Shown piece after piece: positions 25,886 to 35,360 of a DNA stretch of 64,000 nucleotides (positions within the stretch are counted from its first letter, which is position 1; each line of letters begins with the position of its first letter). A program made the translations under genes and the position numbers. The stretch is from Streptomyces goshikiensis (GTDB taxonomy: Bacteria; Actinomycetota; Actinomycetes; Streptomycetales; Streptomycetaceae): NCBI RefSeq assembly GCF_014650555.1, contig NZ_BMVE01000014.1, positions 124,001 through 188,000 on the forward strand. Direction: 5' to 3'. The notes beneath the pieces are model-generated. The model made no database searches and was not told the origin of the DNA. It saw nothing but the letters and a program-made list of their open reading frames with translations.

Positions 25886-26825
25886 GGTCCGTTGCGAAAG
25901 TGGATCTTGTTCGTTCATGATCACGTCTCGTGGGACGAGGAGATCTGACGAACGGCCAGTGGGCCCGGCTTGAGCCTTTGCTGCCGCAGGGCATCAAGCC
26001 GGGCCGGCCGCAGGTGTGGACGCGACGCCAGCTGATAGACGGCATACGGTGGCGGACCCGGACCGGTGCTCCGTGGCGTGACGTGCCCGAACGCTACGGG
26101 CCGTGGGACCGGGTCTACGACCTGTTCCGGCGCTGGCAGCGGGACGGAACCTGGGCCCGGATCCTCACCCGGCTCCAGGCCGAGGCCGACGCCCAGGGCC
26201 TGATCACCTGGGAGGTCAACGTCGACTCCACCGTCTGCCGAGCCCACCAGCACGCGGCCGGGGCGGCGAAAAGGGGGATCTCCAAAAGGAGCCGCCCGGT
26301 GGTGTCTTCGTCGAGCCGGCCGACCACGCCCTCGGACGGTCCCGAGGCGGCCTGACCAGCAAGATCCACCTCGCCGTCGAGCAGGGCCAAAAGCCCCTGT
26401 CCGTCGTGATCACGGCCGGGCAGCGAGGTGACTCGCCGCAGTTCGAGCCCGTGCTGGATGCGATCCGGGTGCCCCGGCTCGGCCTCGGCAGGCCGCGCAA
26501 GCGGCCGGACCGGGTACGGGCCGACAAGGCCTACGACTCCCGCGCCAACCGCTCCTACCTGCGCAGACGCGGAATCAAGGCCACGATCCCCGTGCCTGCG
26601 GACCGGGTCCGCAACCGGCTGGGCCGCGGTTCACGCGGCGGGCGGCCACCGGTGTTCGACCGGGAGGACTACAAGCAGCGGCACGCGGTTGAGTGCGGGA
26701 TCAACCGCCTCAAGCGCCACCGTGCCGTCGCCACCAGGTACGACAAACTCGCCGTCCGCTACGAAGCGACCGTGCTGGTCGCAGCCATCAACGAATGGCT
26801 GTGACCAGCACTTTCGCAACAGGCC
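25886..26825. mobile_element. IS5-family insertion sequence, 940 bp
   Basis: Imperfect terminal inverted repeats: GGTCCGTTGCGAAAGTG at the left and the complement of GGCCTGTTGCGAAAGTG at the right. Direct CTAG repeats flank the element (25882-25885 and 26826-26829). Removing the element and one CTAG restores the TauD reading frame exactly, so the ends are well defined. It contains one transposase in two overlapping frames. The clean ends suggest recent insertion. Confidence 0.92.
25930..26804 (+). CDS. IS5-family transposase, two frames joined by -1 frameshift
   Basis: The first frame (25930-26355) starts MGRGDLTNGQWARLEPLLP and contains the first Asp of the DDE triad (NVDSTVCRAHQHAAG). The second frame, -1 relative to it, continues with QKEPPGGVFVEPADHALGRS and RGGLTSKIHLAVE to the stop at 26804, with RADKAYDS and AVECGINRLKRHR holding the second Asp and the Glu. 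The switch lies near the A4G5 run at 26269-26277, a plausible slippery site. Two-frame transposases made by programmed frameshifting are usual in this IS group. The product should be about 290 aa. Confidence 0.88.
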
Positions 26826-26829
26826 CTAG

Positions 26830-27399
26830 CGGGTGGGTGACCTCGGGCAGGTGTGCGAGGGTGCCGGCCTGGGTGGAGGAGCGGCCGTCGGCGGCGTCGG
26901 CCTGCCGGGTGGCGAGGTGCTGGACGCTGTGGACGGCGCTCAGGTCGTCCACGCGGGCCGGTAGGCCGGAGGGCAGGTCGTCGTAGGCTCGGGTGGCGTC
27001 GGCGGAGCGGGTCTCACCGCCCTCGCCGACGGTGATGACCGAGTACAGCAGAGTGGCGGCGGTCAGTTCGGGCTTGAAAGAGTTGTCGGCGTGCCATTCC
27101 TCCTCCTGGTCACCGTCGTAGATGCCGATCGGCGTGCCGCCTTGGTGGATGTTGGAGACGACGGTGAGGCCGGGGACGGTGTAGCGCCGGTCGGTGGCGG
27201 TGTCGAAGGTGCCGACCAGGGATGCGACGGCGAGCAGGTCTGCATGGTTGAGGTGCTGGCCCGGCAGGACCAGCACGCGGTGGCGGTGCAGTGCCTCGGT
27301 GAGCGCGTACGCCGCCGCGGCGGCATCGGTCGTGCGGGCGAAGTCGGTTTCGACGCGGGCGCCGAAGCCACAGGGCAGCGGGGTGATCGCAAGGTCCAT
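26830..27399 (-). pseudogene. TauD/TfdA dioxygenase, N-terminal fragment cut by an IS
   Basis: Starts at the ATG 27399 (MDLAITPLPCGFGARVETDF) with GGAGG upstream. It carries the iron-binding HxD in EWHADNSFKPE and the strand TAATLLYSVITVGEGGETRS. The frame enters the IS at CTAG. This family uses Fe(II) and 2-oxoglutarate to hydroxylate small molecules, often amino acids in biosynthetic clusters. The protein as encoded lacks the distal His and Arg and should be inactive. Confidence 0.87.
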
Positions 27400-27425
27400 C
27401 GTGCCTCCGCGGCGGGTTCCGGGTG

Positions 27426-27529
27426 TCAGAACTGGGGGGACTGGAGGAACGGGGTGATGTCGCGCAGTCCGGCGGAGGCGGCGCACAGCCGCTCGATGCC
27501 GATACCGAGGCCGCGGCCGAGCCGCCTCT
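27426..27529 (-). pseudogene. Class II aminoacyl-tRNA synthetase-like C-terminal relic
   Basis: The last 35 codons read LGRGLGIGIERLCAASAGLR and DITPFLQSPQF. This is motif 3 of class II synthetases (G-x-G-x-G-x-E-R) and its usual tail. Nothing of motifs 1 or 2 is found upstream, where another gene's end begins. Such synthetase-like proteins occur in some biosynthetic clusters; here only the tail remains, next to the cut TauD gene. Confidence 0.6.
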
Positions 27530-27791
27530 TCAGGTGAGGTTCTCGGCGTGGAGGTTCGCCGTCACGGTGACGAGTGCGTCGAGCTTGCCCCTGGGCCACT
27601 GCGGCCTGTTCCCACGCCTTGCTCAGCCTCTTGCAGACCTTGTCGACGCTCTCGTCGCGCTGGACCTCGCCGGGCGTGCCAGTGGGCCCAGTTCGAATCT
27701 GACTGTCTACCGCGAGGCGGGCGACGGATTCGACCGCCCGTTTCGTCCGAGCGATCAAGTCTCGGACCAGCCACTCATTGTCAAATGTCAT
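27530..27791 (-). pseudogene. Small hypothetical gene with a frameshift
   Basis: From the ATG at 27791 the frame reads MTFDNEWLVRDLIARTKRAV and continues to WEQAAVAQG. At the C run 27588-27591 a one-base shift gives GKLDALVTVTANLHAENLT and a stop at 27530. Without the shift, translation runs into the synthetase relic. The composition is helical and soluble. No family is known. Confidence 0.55.
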
Positions 27792-27817
27792 AACACGGAG
27801 TAGTTGGGGTGAGGCTC

Positions 27818-28684
27818 TCAGGCGCGGGAGGCGATGGCGTCGGCCCAGGCGCTGGCGGCTTCAGCGATCGCGGCGGCGGTGGGAACCTGCTCGGCGGCGA
27901 GGTCGTGCCAGCGCCGCGCTTCGGCCCGGATGAAGGCAGCCACGCGCTTTGGGTCGATGTCGTCCCACCCGGGTACCCGGGTGGCCCAGTCCCACGCCTG
28001 CTCGGGGGTGTGGCCGCCGGTGGACACGAGCCGCATGCCGCACAGGGCCGGGTCGACCCAGGGCGGGCCGACCGCAGGCCAGGACCAGTCCACGAGGTGG
28101 GCGCGCCCGTCGCTCACCAAGACGTTGGTGGAGGCGGGATCGGTGTGCAGAAGGGTCGTCCCGGTGAGGTACTCCTGGGCGTCGACGGTGCAGTAGTAGC
28201 CCCAGCGGTCCCAGGCGGTGGGTAGCCGGATGTCCGGCGCGGGAACCGCCGCCAGTTCGGCCAGGGCGTTGGTGACGAGCGCGAGGTCAGGTGAGCCGGG
28301 CGTGTACTCGGCATCGCGCCCCGGCAGGCCCTCGAACGCCAAGAGGTGCCAGCCGTGAGTGTCCAGACGCCACAGGACACGGGGGGCACTGGCCGGCAGG
28401 TACGGGTTGACGGCCTCTTCGAGGTCCAGTTCATCGACGGGCGACCAGTTGGGTCCCCACCACGACGCCGCAGCTTCAGCCTCGGAGACTGTGCGTACGG
28501 GGCCGCGCTCGCGCTGCCCCTTCACAAAGACCAGCCGAGCGTCGGGCAGGGTCAGCAGCGCGGCGGCGCCGGAGGCCGCCGCGTTCTGGGCGTCGGTCGC
28601 CGTGTAGGGCGCGGCGAGCTGCTGCCCGACGGCCTGCACCACTTCGTCGGGCAGCTGTGACCACCTGATGCGCCCGGCCTCCAC
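27818..28684 (-). CDS. APH-like phosphotransferase family protein
   Basis: 288 aa if started at the GTG 28684, which lacks a strong ribosome site; the frame is open further upstream. The catalytic loop LLHTDPASTNVLV (HxDxxxxN) and the metal site LVDWSWPAVG are conserved. The N-lobe has ARLVFVKGQRERG with a candidate ATP-binding Lys. Substrate unknown. It is one of three APH-type genes in the window. Confidence 0.75.
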   Translation of the reverse strand: MEAGRIRWSQLPDEVVQAVGQQLAAPYTATDAQNAAASGAAALLTLPDARLVFVKGQRERGPVRTVSEAEAAASWWGPNWSPVDELDLEEAVNPYLPASAPRVLWRLDTHGWHLLAFEGLPGRDAEYTPGSPDLALVTNALAELAAVPAPDIRLPTAWDRWGYYCTVDAQEYLTGTTLLHTDPASTNVLVSDGRAHLVDWSWPAVGPPWVDPALCGMRLVSTGGHTPEQAWDWATRVPGWDDIDPKRVAAFIRAEARRWHDLAAEQVPTAAAIAEAASAWADAIASRA

Positions 28685-28968
28685 CGTCAGGCGCCCGGCG
28701 GGGCGAGAAGGTTCCTGCCCGACATGCCCAGCCCCGGCGGTCGGCTGGGCGGGGTCGGAGTTCTCGGGCCCGGCGGTGGAGTGGCTTCCTGGAGAGTCAT
28801 GACGCGCAGCGTAGGCACCGGTCCTCCCCGGTGAGCCGCGTTTCCCGGCTTTGTCCGGTTTGCACGTCGCGGTGGCCAGATTCTCCGGGTCCGCCTGCGA
28901 GCGTACACGGCGAGCACCGGCGTGAAGACGCCTGGTGAGCGGCCGGACAGCTCCTCCGGCAGCAATGC

Positions 28969-29304
28969 ATGTCCACCGGCCTGCCGTACGACGACTCGAT
29001 CGCCTTCGACTACGACCCGGAGGCGCCCGGCGCTCCCACGCTGCAGCGGCGAAGCCTGCTGGGCCCGGACGAGATCGGCCACGCCCGGGAGCTCCTCGCC
29101 GAGCGCGGCGCAACCGTCACAGGAGTGGCCAAGGCCCTCGACGTCATCACCCAGACGATCTACCAGCACCTCCTCGGCCTCCCAGCGGACGGCCTGACCG
29201 GCAGACCGCCAGTCCGAGAGCGGAGGCGTCCGCCGCAGCAGCGGCGAAGGCCCCCGCCCTCGGCCCGGGCGGGAGAGGTCGGTGGGCGCGCGGTACGCCA
29301 GTAA
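28969..29304 (+). CDS. Helix-turn-helix fragment resembling the C-terminus of serine recombinases
   Basis: 111 aa. The central part, DEIGHARELLAERGATVTGV and AKALDVITQTIYQHL, is a Hin/resolvase-type DNA-binding helix-turn-helix. The catalytic domain is absent and the C-terminus is Arg/Pro-rich. There is no convincing ribosome site. It is probably the remnant of a resolvase, though a free-standing small regulator cannot be excluded. Confidence 0.45.
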   Translation: MSTGLPYDDSIAFDYDPEAPGAPTLQRRSLLGPDEIGHARELLAERGATVTGVAKALDVITQTIYQHLLGLPADGLTGRPPVRERRRPPQQRRRPPPSARAGEVGGRAVRQ

Positions 29305-29512
29305 ATCCCAAGGCCCGCGAGCCCCTGCGCGGGAATGGCGGCCGCACCGCCCACCCACCTCGCACGACCTGCCACGCACCGGGCCAGCGGACCGGCGTCG
29401 GCTGCTGTGGCGGGGGCGCTTCGTTCGGCGGAGGTGAGCCAGGCCGGCGCCCATGCCGTGATTCGGCGACGACCGGACGGGCGCCGATGCCGGCCCGATG
29501 CCAGGTCGTCGT

Positions 29513-29848
29513 CTACAGGCCAAGGGCCAGCAGGATCGTGACCGTCGGCGGGACCGTCGCGACCCGTCCCGCCCAGCGGCCCGCCCTGGCCAGGGCTGGG
29601 TGACTCCGGAACAGCCAGAAGGCCACCACGAGCAGAGGCGTGGCCGTCCAGGACCCGAACCAGCCGACCGTGACAACCGCCACGGTCTGAGGGTGGACCT
29701 CCGCGGCCATCCCGGCGAAGGCCCCGAAGACGAACGCCACCGGAATCAGGGCTACCACCGTCAAGACCGTGACCCACCGCAGCACCACATCCGTCGCGCG
29801 GGCTTCGGTGGCGGGGGCGGTGACCAGGGAGGGCGTTGTCTCGTGCAT
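29513..29848 (-). CDS. Small membrane protein
   Basis: 111 aa from the ATG at 29848 (MHETTPSLVTAPATEARATD). Three hydrophobic helices follow: VVLRWVTVLTVVALIPVAFV, a segment around TVAVVTVGWFGSW with TPLLVVAFWLF, and the C-terminal VPPTVTILLALGL. No motif beyond membrane spans. The upstream in-frame extension is Arg-rich and unlikely to be coding. Confidence 0.6.
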   Translation of the reverse strand: MHETTPSLVTAPATEARATDVVLRWVTVLTVVALIPVAFVFGAFAGMAAEVHPQTVAVVTVGWFGSWTATPLLVVAFWLFRSHPALARAGRWAGRVATVPPTVTILLALGL

Positions 29849-30139
29849 GAGCGCAGCCAAGCGGCTCCGGCGCCGGTCCGCGTCCGCGCGTGTACTCAGG
29901 GCCCGCAGTCCTTCGTACTCAACATGCCCAGACGCGCGGCCGCGACGAGTATGCGACTTCCGCGCCACGGAAGCTCCGCTCTCCACCCTCGCTCTTGTCC
30001 TGCGCCATCGAACTCTGACCGATTGCCGTCGAAGTCGGAGTGGCAGGAGTGCCGAGCGTCAGAGGCGAGCGTCCTCGGCGATGAGCTGCACGAAGCCGAC
30101 CCATGGGAACTCGCCGCTCTTATGAACCGCACGCACCCT

Positions 30140-30433
30140 CTACCGGCCTGCCGGGAGCTGCACTGGAGCCTGGTCCGGCTGGCCCCCGTCTGGATAGTCC
30201 GCTCCCAGATCGGCGCCTGCTTCGGCCGAATCCATCAACACCGCCGAGCCATCGGTGACCCACAGTCCACCGTCCTCCCAAGCCGTGTCGGGGTCGGCCA
30301 GGACCGCTTCGGCCGTCGTGAACAGCTCGGCCTCGGAATCTGCAGCCAGCCACCGCACGAGCAGTGACTCCTTCGGAAGGGAAGCCCGTTTGGCCGGCTC
30401 GTCGGTCAGGTCGAGCGCGGTGGCTGCGGCCAC
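30140..30433 (-). CDS. Small acidic hypothetical protein
   Basis: 97 aa with many Asp/Glu and Ala (AELFTTAEAVLADPDTAWED). Codon third positions fit the genome. No motif or signal. It may be a complete small protein or part of a decayed gene; the surroundings are relic-rich. Confidence 0.4.
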   Translation of the reverse strand: MAAATALDLTDEPAKRASLPKESLLVRWLAADSEAELFTTAEAVLADPDTAWEDGGLWVTDGSAVLMDSAEAGADLGADYPDGGQPDQAPVQLPAGR

Positions 30434-30612
30434 GCCGACCGCGATCGCACCGGCCCAGCCCCCACCCCGCAGGCGCGGTCGTAGTCATCGCGGCCGTCGG
30501 CATCACCGAGGACGGAACCGTCCTCCGTGCATCCACCCCAGGCGTTCACCGACGACTCCGGAACGACGATCAAGGGGCCGCCCATCGACCGGACCCCACA
30601 CCAGCATGCAGC

Positions 30613-31115
30613 TTCGCGGTTGGCGAGTACCAGAACATCGACAACTACTGCGTGTGGCTGCGCACCAGCCCGCTCGCCGAGGAGGCCGGCCTGCATGACA
30701 GATCTGCGGCGTTCGAGAACAAGCTGAACAACTCGCCCGAGGGCCTCAAGGCGAAGCTCGCCGCGCTGATCCCCCGAGGAGCTCCGGGCGATCCCCGACG
30801 GCACGGACGACGCCGAGGCACGGGTCCTGGCCCGGTGGACCGGCATCGGCCTGATGGCCCTGAGCGACCACGACGACGCACGCGTGTTCCTGCAGCAGGC
30901 GCTCTACCTGGCCACAGCCAGCGGCAATACCCGGGCCGTCATCGCCACCGAATTCAACCTCGGTGACGCGTACCGGTACGCCGGTTCCTCGACCCGACCT
31001 GGAGCCGATCTTCGCCGAGCTCGCCGCCCGGTGTGCCAGCGCCTCCACCTGGACAGTGGTCGGAGCCGGCCCGGCTCCCGCCTCGGATACCGTGTTCCTC
31101 TACGGGGTGCCATAA
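30613..31115 (+). pseudogene. TPR-like protein relic with frameshifts
   Basis: Coding starts without a clear start in EYQNIDNYCVWLRTSPLAEE, shifts frame at the C run 30770-30774, then reads PEELRAIPDGTDDAEARVLA and DARVFLQQALYLATASGNTR before a second shift near 30990. A last piece, LEPIFAELAARCASAS to FLYGVP, ends at a TAA (31113-31115). The middle has TPR character. It looks like a decayed gene of about 160 codons. Confidence 0.6.
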
Positions 31116-31150
31116 CGGATGTGACGCCCCCTACCGGAGGTAGTCGGCGT

Positions 31151-31540
31151 ATGAGTTCAAAGCGCAGCAAGAATCCAGCCCTGCCCGTACTTGACGACGC
31201 ATTCCGACTCGCGTCGGTCAAGGACGCCGAAGAGTCCACCCGTGACTTGGCCGCGCGGCTGGCCACCACCGAGCTGCGCCGCGTTTCCCACCCGGGCCGG
31301 GTCACCTGGGAGCCCACCGATCAGGCCGAGCCCGTACCGGTCCCGCCGACTGTGGTCGACGGTGACGGGGACCTGTGGCTGCGGGACCGGGGCACTGGCA
31401 CCTGGACCATGCCCGAGTTCAATCCGAAGGAGTTCCCGGCCCGCTGTGGCGAGGTTCTGACGTGGAACCAGCTTGCCTGCGAGTTCGGCCCGCTGACCGC
31501 ACTGGCCGACGACCGCCGCATCGGCGGCGGCCGGCGCTGA
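31151..31540 (+). CDS. Hypothetical protein, possibly frameshifted near its end
   Basis: 129 aa as read, with GGAGG 11 nt before the ATG. Conserved-looking segments are LPVLDDAFRLASVKDAEEST and VVDGDGDLWLRDRGTGTWTM. The +1 frame continues protein-like sequence beyond the stop (ADRAAFWDDRAPEAPVTGSW and AEFDDGGEQVSVVVACDGAP) to a stop at 31826, so the original gene may have been about 225 codons with a lost base near 31515-31540. No family recognised. Confidence 0.55.
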   Translation: MSSKRSKNPALPVLDDAFRLASVKDAEESTRDLAARLATTELRRVSHPGRVTWEPTDQAEPVPVPPTVVDGDGDLWLRDRGTGTWTMPEFNPKEFPARCGEVLTWNQLACEFGPLTALADDRRIGGGRR

Positions 31541-31929
31541 CCGCGCAGCCTTCTGGGATGACCGCGCCCCTGAGGCGCCCGTTACGGGTAGCTGGGAGCG
31601 CCAGCTCACCGCCGAGTTCGACGATGGCGGCGAGCAGGTGAGCGTGGTGGTGGCGTGCGACGGAGCCCCCGCCACCGTTCAAGATCAATCCTTAGCGCTA
31701 ACGGCTGTACCGACGGTCCACCCCCCCCGCCAACTGCATCTGATGCGCGGAGAGACAATGCTACCGGCTGAGGTCGGCCTCATGACGCCCGTCGTCCAGG
31801 CGCACGTAGTGCCCGGCCGCGGGTAGTCCGCGTTCAGGGTGAGGTGCGACCGGCTGGTCTCCGAGTCGACTGTCCAGTCCCCGAAGCCGCCGGTCACGGC
31901 CCAGAACCAGGCACCAGGACTTGTGCGGG
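31541..31929. other. No intact gene
   Basis: The plus strand holds the probable frameshifted continuation of the gene before it up to 31826. The minus strand shows short coding-like pieces (FGDWTVDSETSRSHLTLNAD), possibly the tail of the adjacent Nudix relic. Nothing else is visible. Confidence 0.4.
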
Positions 31930-32340
31930 CGATCTATCGGCCGACAGGTACCCAACGCCTCGGAATCTCGCTGTCGAGGTCTTGCCGAGGCAGTCAGCCG
32001 GCGGCCCGCTGGGGTCTGCCCACACCACCTCGCTGCACTCGCGGGGTACTGTGTTGCGGGGCTCTCCGGACCAACGCTGCTTGGCGAAGACGGCGGACAG
32101 GCGGCCCGTGCCCCGCTCGCTGCGGTAGTGCAGGAGGCCACTGAGTTTGAGGTCCTGGACGCCCACCCCGCTACCCAGCGTCTGGGATGGCCGCGGCAGG
32201 GCGCCTCGTCGAGCCACTCCGCCGGCTCCAGCCGCCGGCCCACCAAGGCGAACTGGTCCCGGTCGGGGTGTCGGGCCCTGCGGACCAGTACCACCCGCCC
32301 GAGCGCAGCGCGAGCAGCACCACCTTCAGGGTCTTGCGTG
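31930..32340 (-). pseudogene. Nudix hydrolase relic
   Basis: Three frames together make a Nudix protein: RKTLKVVLLALRSG, then RVVLVRRARHPDRDQFALVG with RLEPAEWLDEA (start of the Nudix box), then GVGVQDLKLSGLLHYRSERG and AVFAKQRWSGEPRNTVPREC. At least two frameshifts separate the pieces and the REUxEExG part of the box is scrambled. It is downstream of the DUF574-type methyltransferase group on the same strand. Confidence 0.65.
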
Positions 32341-32602
32341 ACAGATGTGCGACCTCCTCCAAGAGCGGGGCGCGAGAGGCGTGCTTTCCGGTGGTGCTGA
32401 TCCGTGGAGGCTGCGTGCGAGGGGCGAGGGGGCTTGTGGCATCGTCCGAACTCCTGGGTTGTCCATCGAGGCCACAGCCTCTCCATCCTTCACTCGTTCG
32501 GCAATGGCACCGGCCAATCCCGATGTCAGGGTTGTCTGGTGTACGCGTACGCAGGCGAACATCCGGTCCGTCTCGGGCAGCCGAAGCCGGTCGTTGCACT
32601 GG

Positions 32603-33085
32603 CTACCGGCCTGACTGCCGAGTCCGGCGAGCGGGTCCCAGAGCGGCTACCGTGTCGCGGGAACGGGCAACCAAGTCGTGGAGCCTTGCGCAGTCCACGA
32701 ACTCGCGGCGGCGGGTGGGGAGCGACAGCCACGACCACGGATCCGGTGCGGAGTCGAGTGCAGGTACCTCCACCAGTTCCGATCTTTCGGCTCCGCAGTG
32801 GAGGGCGCCCCGCGGCCATGTGAACTGGTCTACGCTGCTCGGCGGGGTGACGAAGTAGACGGCCCCTGAGCCGGACGCTCGCTGGTAGATCCCGCCAGGG
32901 TGGCAGTCGAAGAGTTGGATGAGCCTGTCGGCAATCTGCTTTCCAAGCTCACTTCGGATGGTCACGACATCGAAGTAGATGCCCGTGCGGAGAGGGATGT
33001 GTCCGCCAGCGGGAACCCAGTCGGGATGGAACGGCCTGATTCTGGTGAGGGGGGCGGCTCGGTGGATGAGGTGTGCGGTGTTCAT
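32603..33085 (-). CDS. Hypothetical protein
   Basis: 160 aa. The sequence is soluble and well biased in codon use (IPLRTGIYFDVVTIRSELGK, then LFDCHPGGIYQRASGSGAVY and FVTPPSSVDQFTWPRGALHC). It lies 70 bp downstream of the methyltransferase gene and is probably in the same operon. No motif of known function was recognised. The ribosome site at the ATG is weak. Confidence 0.65.
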   Translation of the reverse strand: MNTAHLIHRAAPLTRIRPFHPDWVPAGGHIPLRTGIYFDVVTIRSELGKQIADRLIQLFDCHPGGIYQRASGSGAVYFVTPPSSVDQFTWPRGALHCGAERSELVEVPALDSAPDPWSWLSLPTRRREFVDCARLHDLVARSRDTVAALGPARRTRQSGR

Positions 33086-33155
33086 TGACCGTCTCTACTT
33101 GGTGAGGGGCGCGGCGGGAACGGTGCGTGCTGCTGGGACGGATGCAAGCGGTCCG

Positions 33156-34040
33156 TCAGAGGGCGTCGACGCTGCAGCCAGCCGGGCCGTCGGCGGGCTT
33201 GATTGCGATGCCCGCATACCCGGACGAATAGCCCTTCGGCAGGGTCGCCCGCCGGGAGTGCCAGGAGTGGGTCTCGCTGAGGCCCGGCGCTAGATGGGTG
33301 AAGCCGTCGAACAGGTCGGCGATTTCCTCGCGGCTCCGGGGCCGGAAGCCAAGGCCGGCAGCGGCGAGGGTGGCGACGAGCTGCGCAGTCTGTTCCGGTT
33401 GGGCATCGGCCGTGGCGTGGACGATGGACAGTGCACTTCCGGCGGGCAGCCATTCCCGGATCTTGGCCAGGAGGCTCGCGACGGCCTTGTCGTCCGGGAT
33501 CCATTCGAGGACCTGGTGTAGCAGTACGGCAACCGGCCGCCCGTCGAACACCTGCAAAGTGTCCAGCAGCGCGTTGGCGTTGGTGATGTCGAGCAACACG
33601 GCCGCGTCCCCCGACGTTTCCGCGGCCCAACATTTCACGTGTGCGATGACCATCGGGTCGTGGTCCACCGCCACATAACGGTACTGCGGGGACCGACCTG
33701 GGCCGGGTTGGGTGGTCTTACTGACCAGCTCGACGAGGGGTCGGCCGTCCGCGGCTGGCAGCCCACAGCCCAGGTCGAGGAACTGGCGGATGTCGGTGTC
33801 GTCCAGGATCCGGGAAACCGCAGTGTGGGCGTACTCGCGTGCGGTGTGGGCGCTCCAGGAGAGCCAGGGAGCGACGGCCGTCGCCCTGGCGGCGAGGTCC
33901 CGATCGATAGCGTAGGCTTCGCAGCCGCCCGCGAAATGGTCGTAGAGGCGAGCCGATGTCGCGGCTTGCATCGAAATGTCGTGGATATGCATGGCGTTCT
34001 CGGGTCTCCGTTCCCGGATGTTGTCGGCCGCGGTGGTCAT
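33156..34040 (-). CDS. SAM-dependent methyltransferase, DUF574 type
   Basis: 294 aa from the ATG at 34040 with GGGAGG upstream. Hallmarks of this Streptomyces family are SARLYDHFAGGCEAYAIDRD near the N-terminus, FLDLGCGLPA (motif I), RYVAVDHDPMVIAH and the segment VLLHQVLEWIPDD. The C-terminal SWHSRRATLPKGYSSGYAGI is also typical. These proteins are common next to XRE regulators and small ATP-binding proteins, as here. The substrate is unknown. Confidence 0.83.
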   Translation of the reverse strand: MTTAADNIRERRPENAMHIHDISMQAATSARLYDHFAGGCEAYAIDRDLAARATAVAPWLSWSAHTAREYAHTAVSRILDDTDIRQFLDLGCGLPAADGRPLVELVSKTTQPGPGRSPQYRYVAVDHDPMVIAHVKCWAAETSGDAAVLLDITNANALLDTLQVFDGRPVAVLLHQVLEWIPDDKAVASLLAKIREWLPAGSALSIVHATADAQPEQTAQLVATLAAAGLGFRPRSREEIADLFDGFTHLAPGLSETHSWHSRRATLPKGYSSGYAGIAIKPADGPAGCSVDAL

Positions 34041-34287
34041 ACTTGCCTCCCGATGAGTGGCAGCGCCCTGGTCGTCCAGGCGACTGAAGGCGACCACGTG
34101 CTCGGTGGGGGAGCGGTCTGCGATCACCCTGACGGTGATGCCGGCTCCAACGAGGCTGCAGAGCAGTTTCCGCAGTTGGTGCGGTTCCAGGCTGTGGCAG
34201 TTCCGTCGTGACCTGGTCCGGGACATCACTCCACTGCTCGGCCAGGTAGCGCCGTAACGCGCGATCCTTCGGGCTGGCCGTGCTCAT
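34041..34287 (-). pseudogene. Small gene with a frameshift, upstream of the methyltransferase
   Basis: Starts at the ATG 34287 (MSTASPKDRALRRYLAEQWS) with AAAGGA upstream. After DQVTTEL the frame breaks near 34193-34203; the next frame continues HSLEPHQLRKLLCSLVGAGI and SPTEHVVAFSRLDDQ. That frame runs without a stop into the methyltransferase start. The single extra base may be real or an error. The function is unknown; the family sits beside DUF574-type genes. Confidence 0.55.
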
Positions 34288-34693
34288 GTCGGGGTTCCTT
34301 TCGGGGGGCGTCACTGCGTCGCCGTGGCAGACGGCTGCGGGTGGCGGTGAGGGTGGTATCGCGGTCAGCTGCCGGGCACGGCGACGCGTGGTTACACATG
34401 GGGGTTCTCGCTGGTCGCGTAGGGAGTGGGGGACAGCTGCCTGCGGGTGCTGAGGGCGGCACCAGGCGGAGGGCGCGGCGAGCACCGGCGGGGGCGGGCT
34501 TCTGGTGGCCGCGAAAATGCTGGGGGTGGGGCTGGGGGGGGGGCCGTGGCACTGGCCCCTTGGCAGGGCTGCTCTTCGGCTCGTGGTCCATCCGGAACGG
34601 TGTCGACTGGCTAGGTGGCCAGGGTGATCGTGCCCGCGGCGGTTGTCGTCAGCATCAATGCGACGAGGCCCAGCCATTGACGGAGGCCTCGGG
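34288..34693. other. Region without a recognisable gene
   Basis: No frame shows convincing coding content. A run of ten G lies at 34534-34543, the longest homopolymer noticed in the window. Short minus-strand pieces are Pro/Arg-rich and look like shadow frames. Confidence 0.4.
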
Positions 34694-35175
34694 TCACGTT
34701 GGCTGTGCGCAATGGAAGAAGGCCCACACGGCCTTCCCCGGGCAATCCCCTCCTTGCGTGGTGCTGAGGTCCAGCAGTCGGAATGGGCGTTGACAAGAAC
34801 CAGACCCCGTCCCCGGATGGCACCCGCAGACGGGCGGATCGTCGGGATCGGGTAGCTGCTGGAGTTGTCGGTCACCATGAGCCCGAAGGCGAAGTTCGGC
34901 TTGAAGGCGAGCGCGACGCCAACGGCCTCGCTCTCATTCGACGGCCGAGTTCGTCCGTGGACAACGGCGTTGGTGACCAACTCGCTCAGGACGAGGACAA
35001 CTCGGTCAATGAGAGCGTCGTCTTCATCCAGCCCCCAAGCCACGAGCCGCTGTCGGACGAAACGGCGAGCCTCACCCACGTTACTGCGCTGGCTCTCGAA
35101 CTCGACGGCGACTCGGTCGACGCCGTCACCGTGTACCAGTACTGCCAGGAACTGCCGACTCGACAACCGTGTCAA
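34694..35175 (-). pseudogene. ATP-binding (HATPase, anti-sigma-like) protein with a frameshift
   Basis: The TTG at 35175 has GGGAGGAGG 5 nt upstream. The protein reads VGEARRFVRQRLVAWGLDED, then VLVLSELVTNAVVHGRTRPS (N box), GLMVTDNSSS and GRGLVLVNAHSDCW, the pattern of RsbW/SpoIIAB-like ATPases of Streptomyces. At 34771-34772 one G is missing; restored, it continues DLSTTQGGDCPGKAVWAFFH to a stop at 34694. These proteins bind ATP and often control sigma factors or sit with DUF574 genes. The break is in a short homopolymer. Confidence 0.7.
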
Positions 35176-35360
35176 CGTGTCCTCCTCCCTGTCTGGGTGG
35201 CGACAGACATCGCCCCTCCTGGGCACCGAAGCCGTCTGGTGGGGTGGCGTCCGCCGCGAGCCCGCCAGTCGGGGTGTCAGGTTCGCCGGCTGTCGGGCAG
35301 CTTGTTGGGCTTCCGAGATAGGAAGGATTCGCCTGAAGACGGTGCCGAGCAACAGTGACG

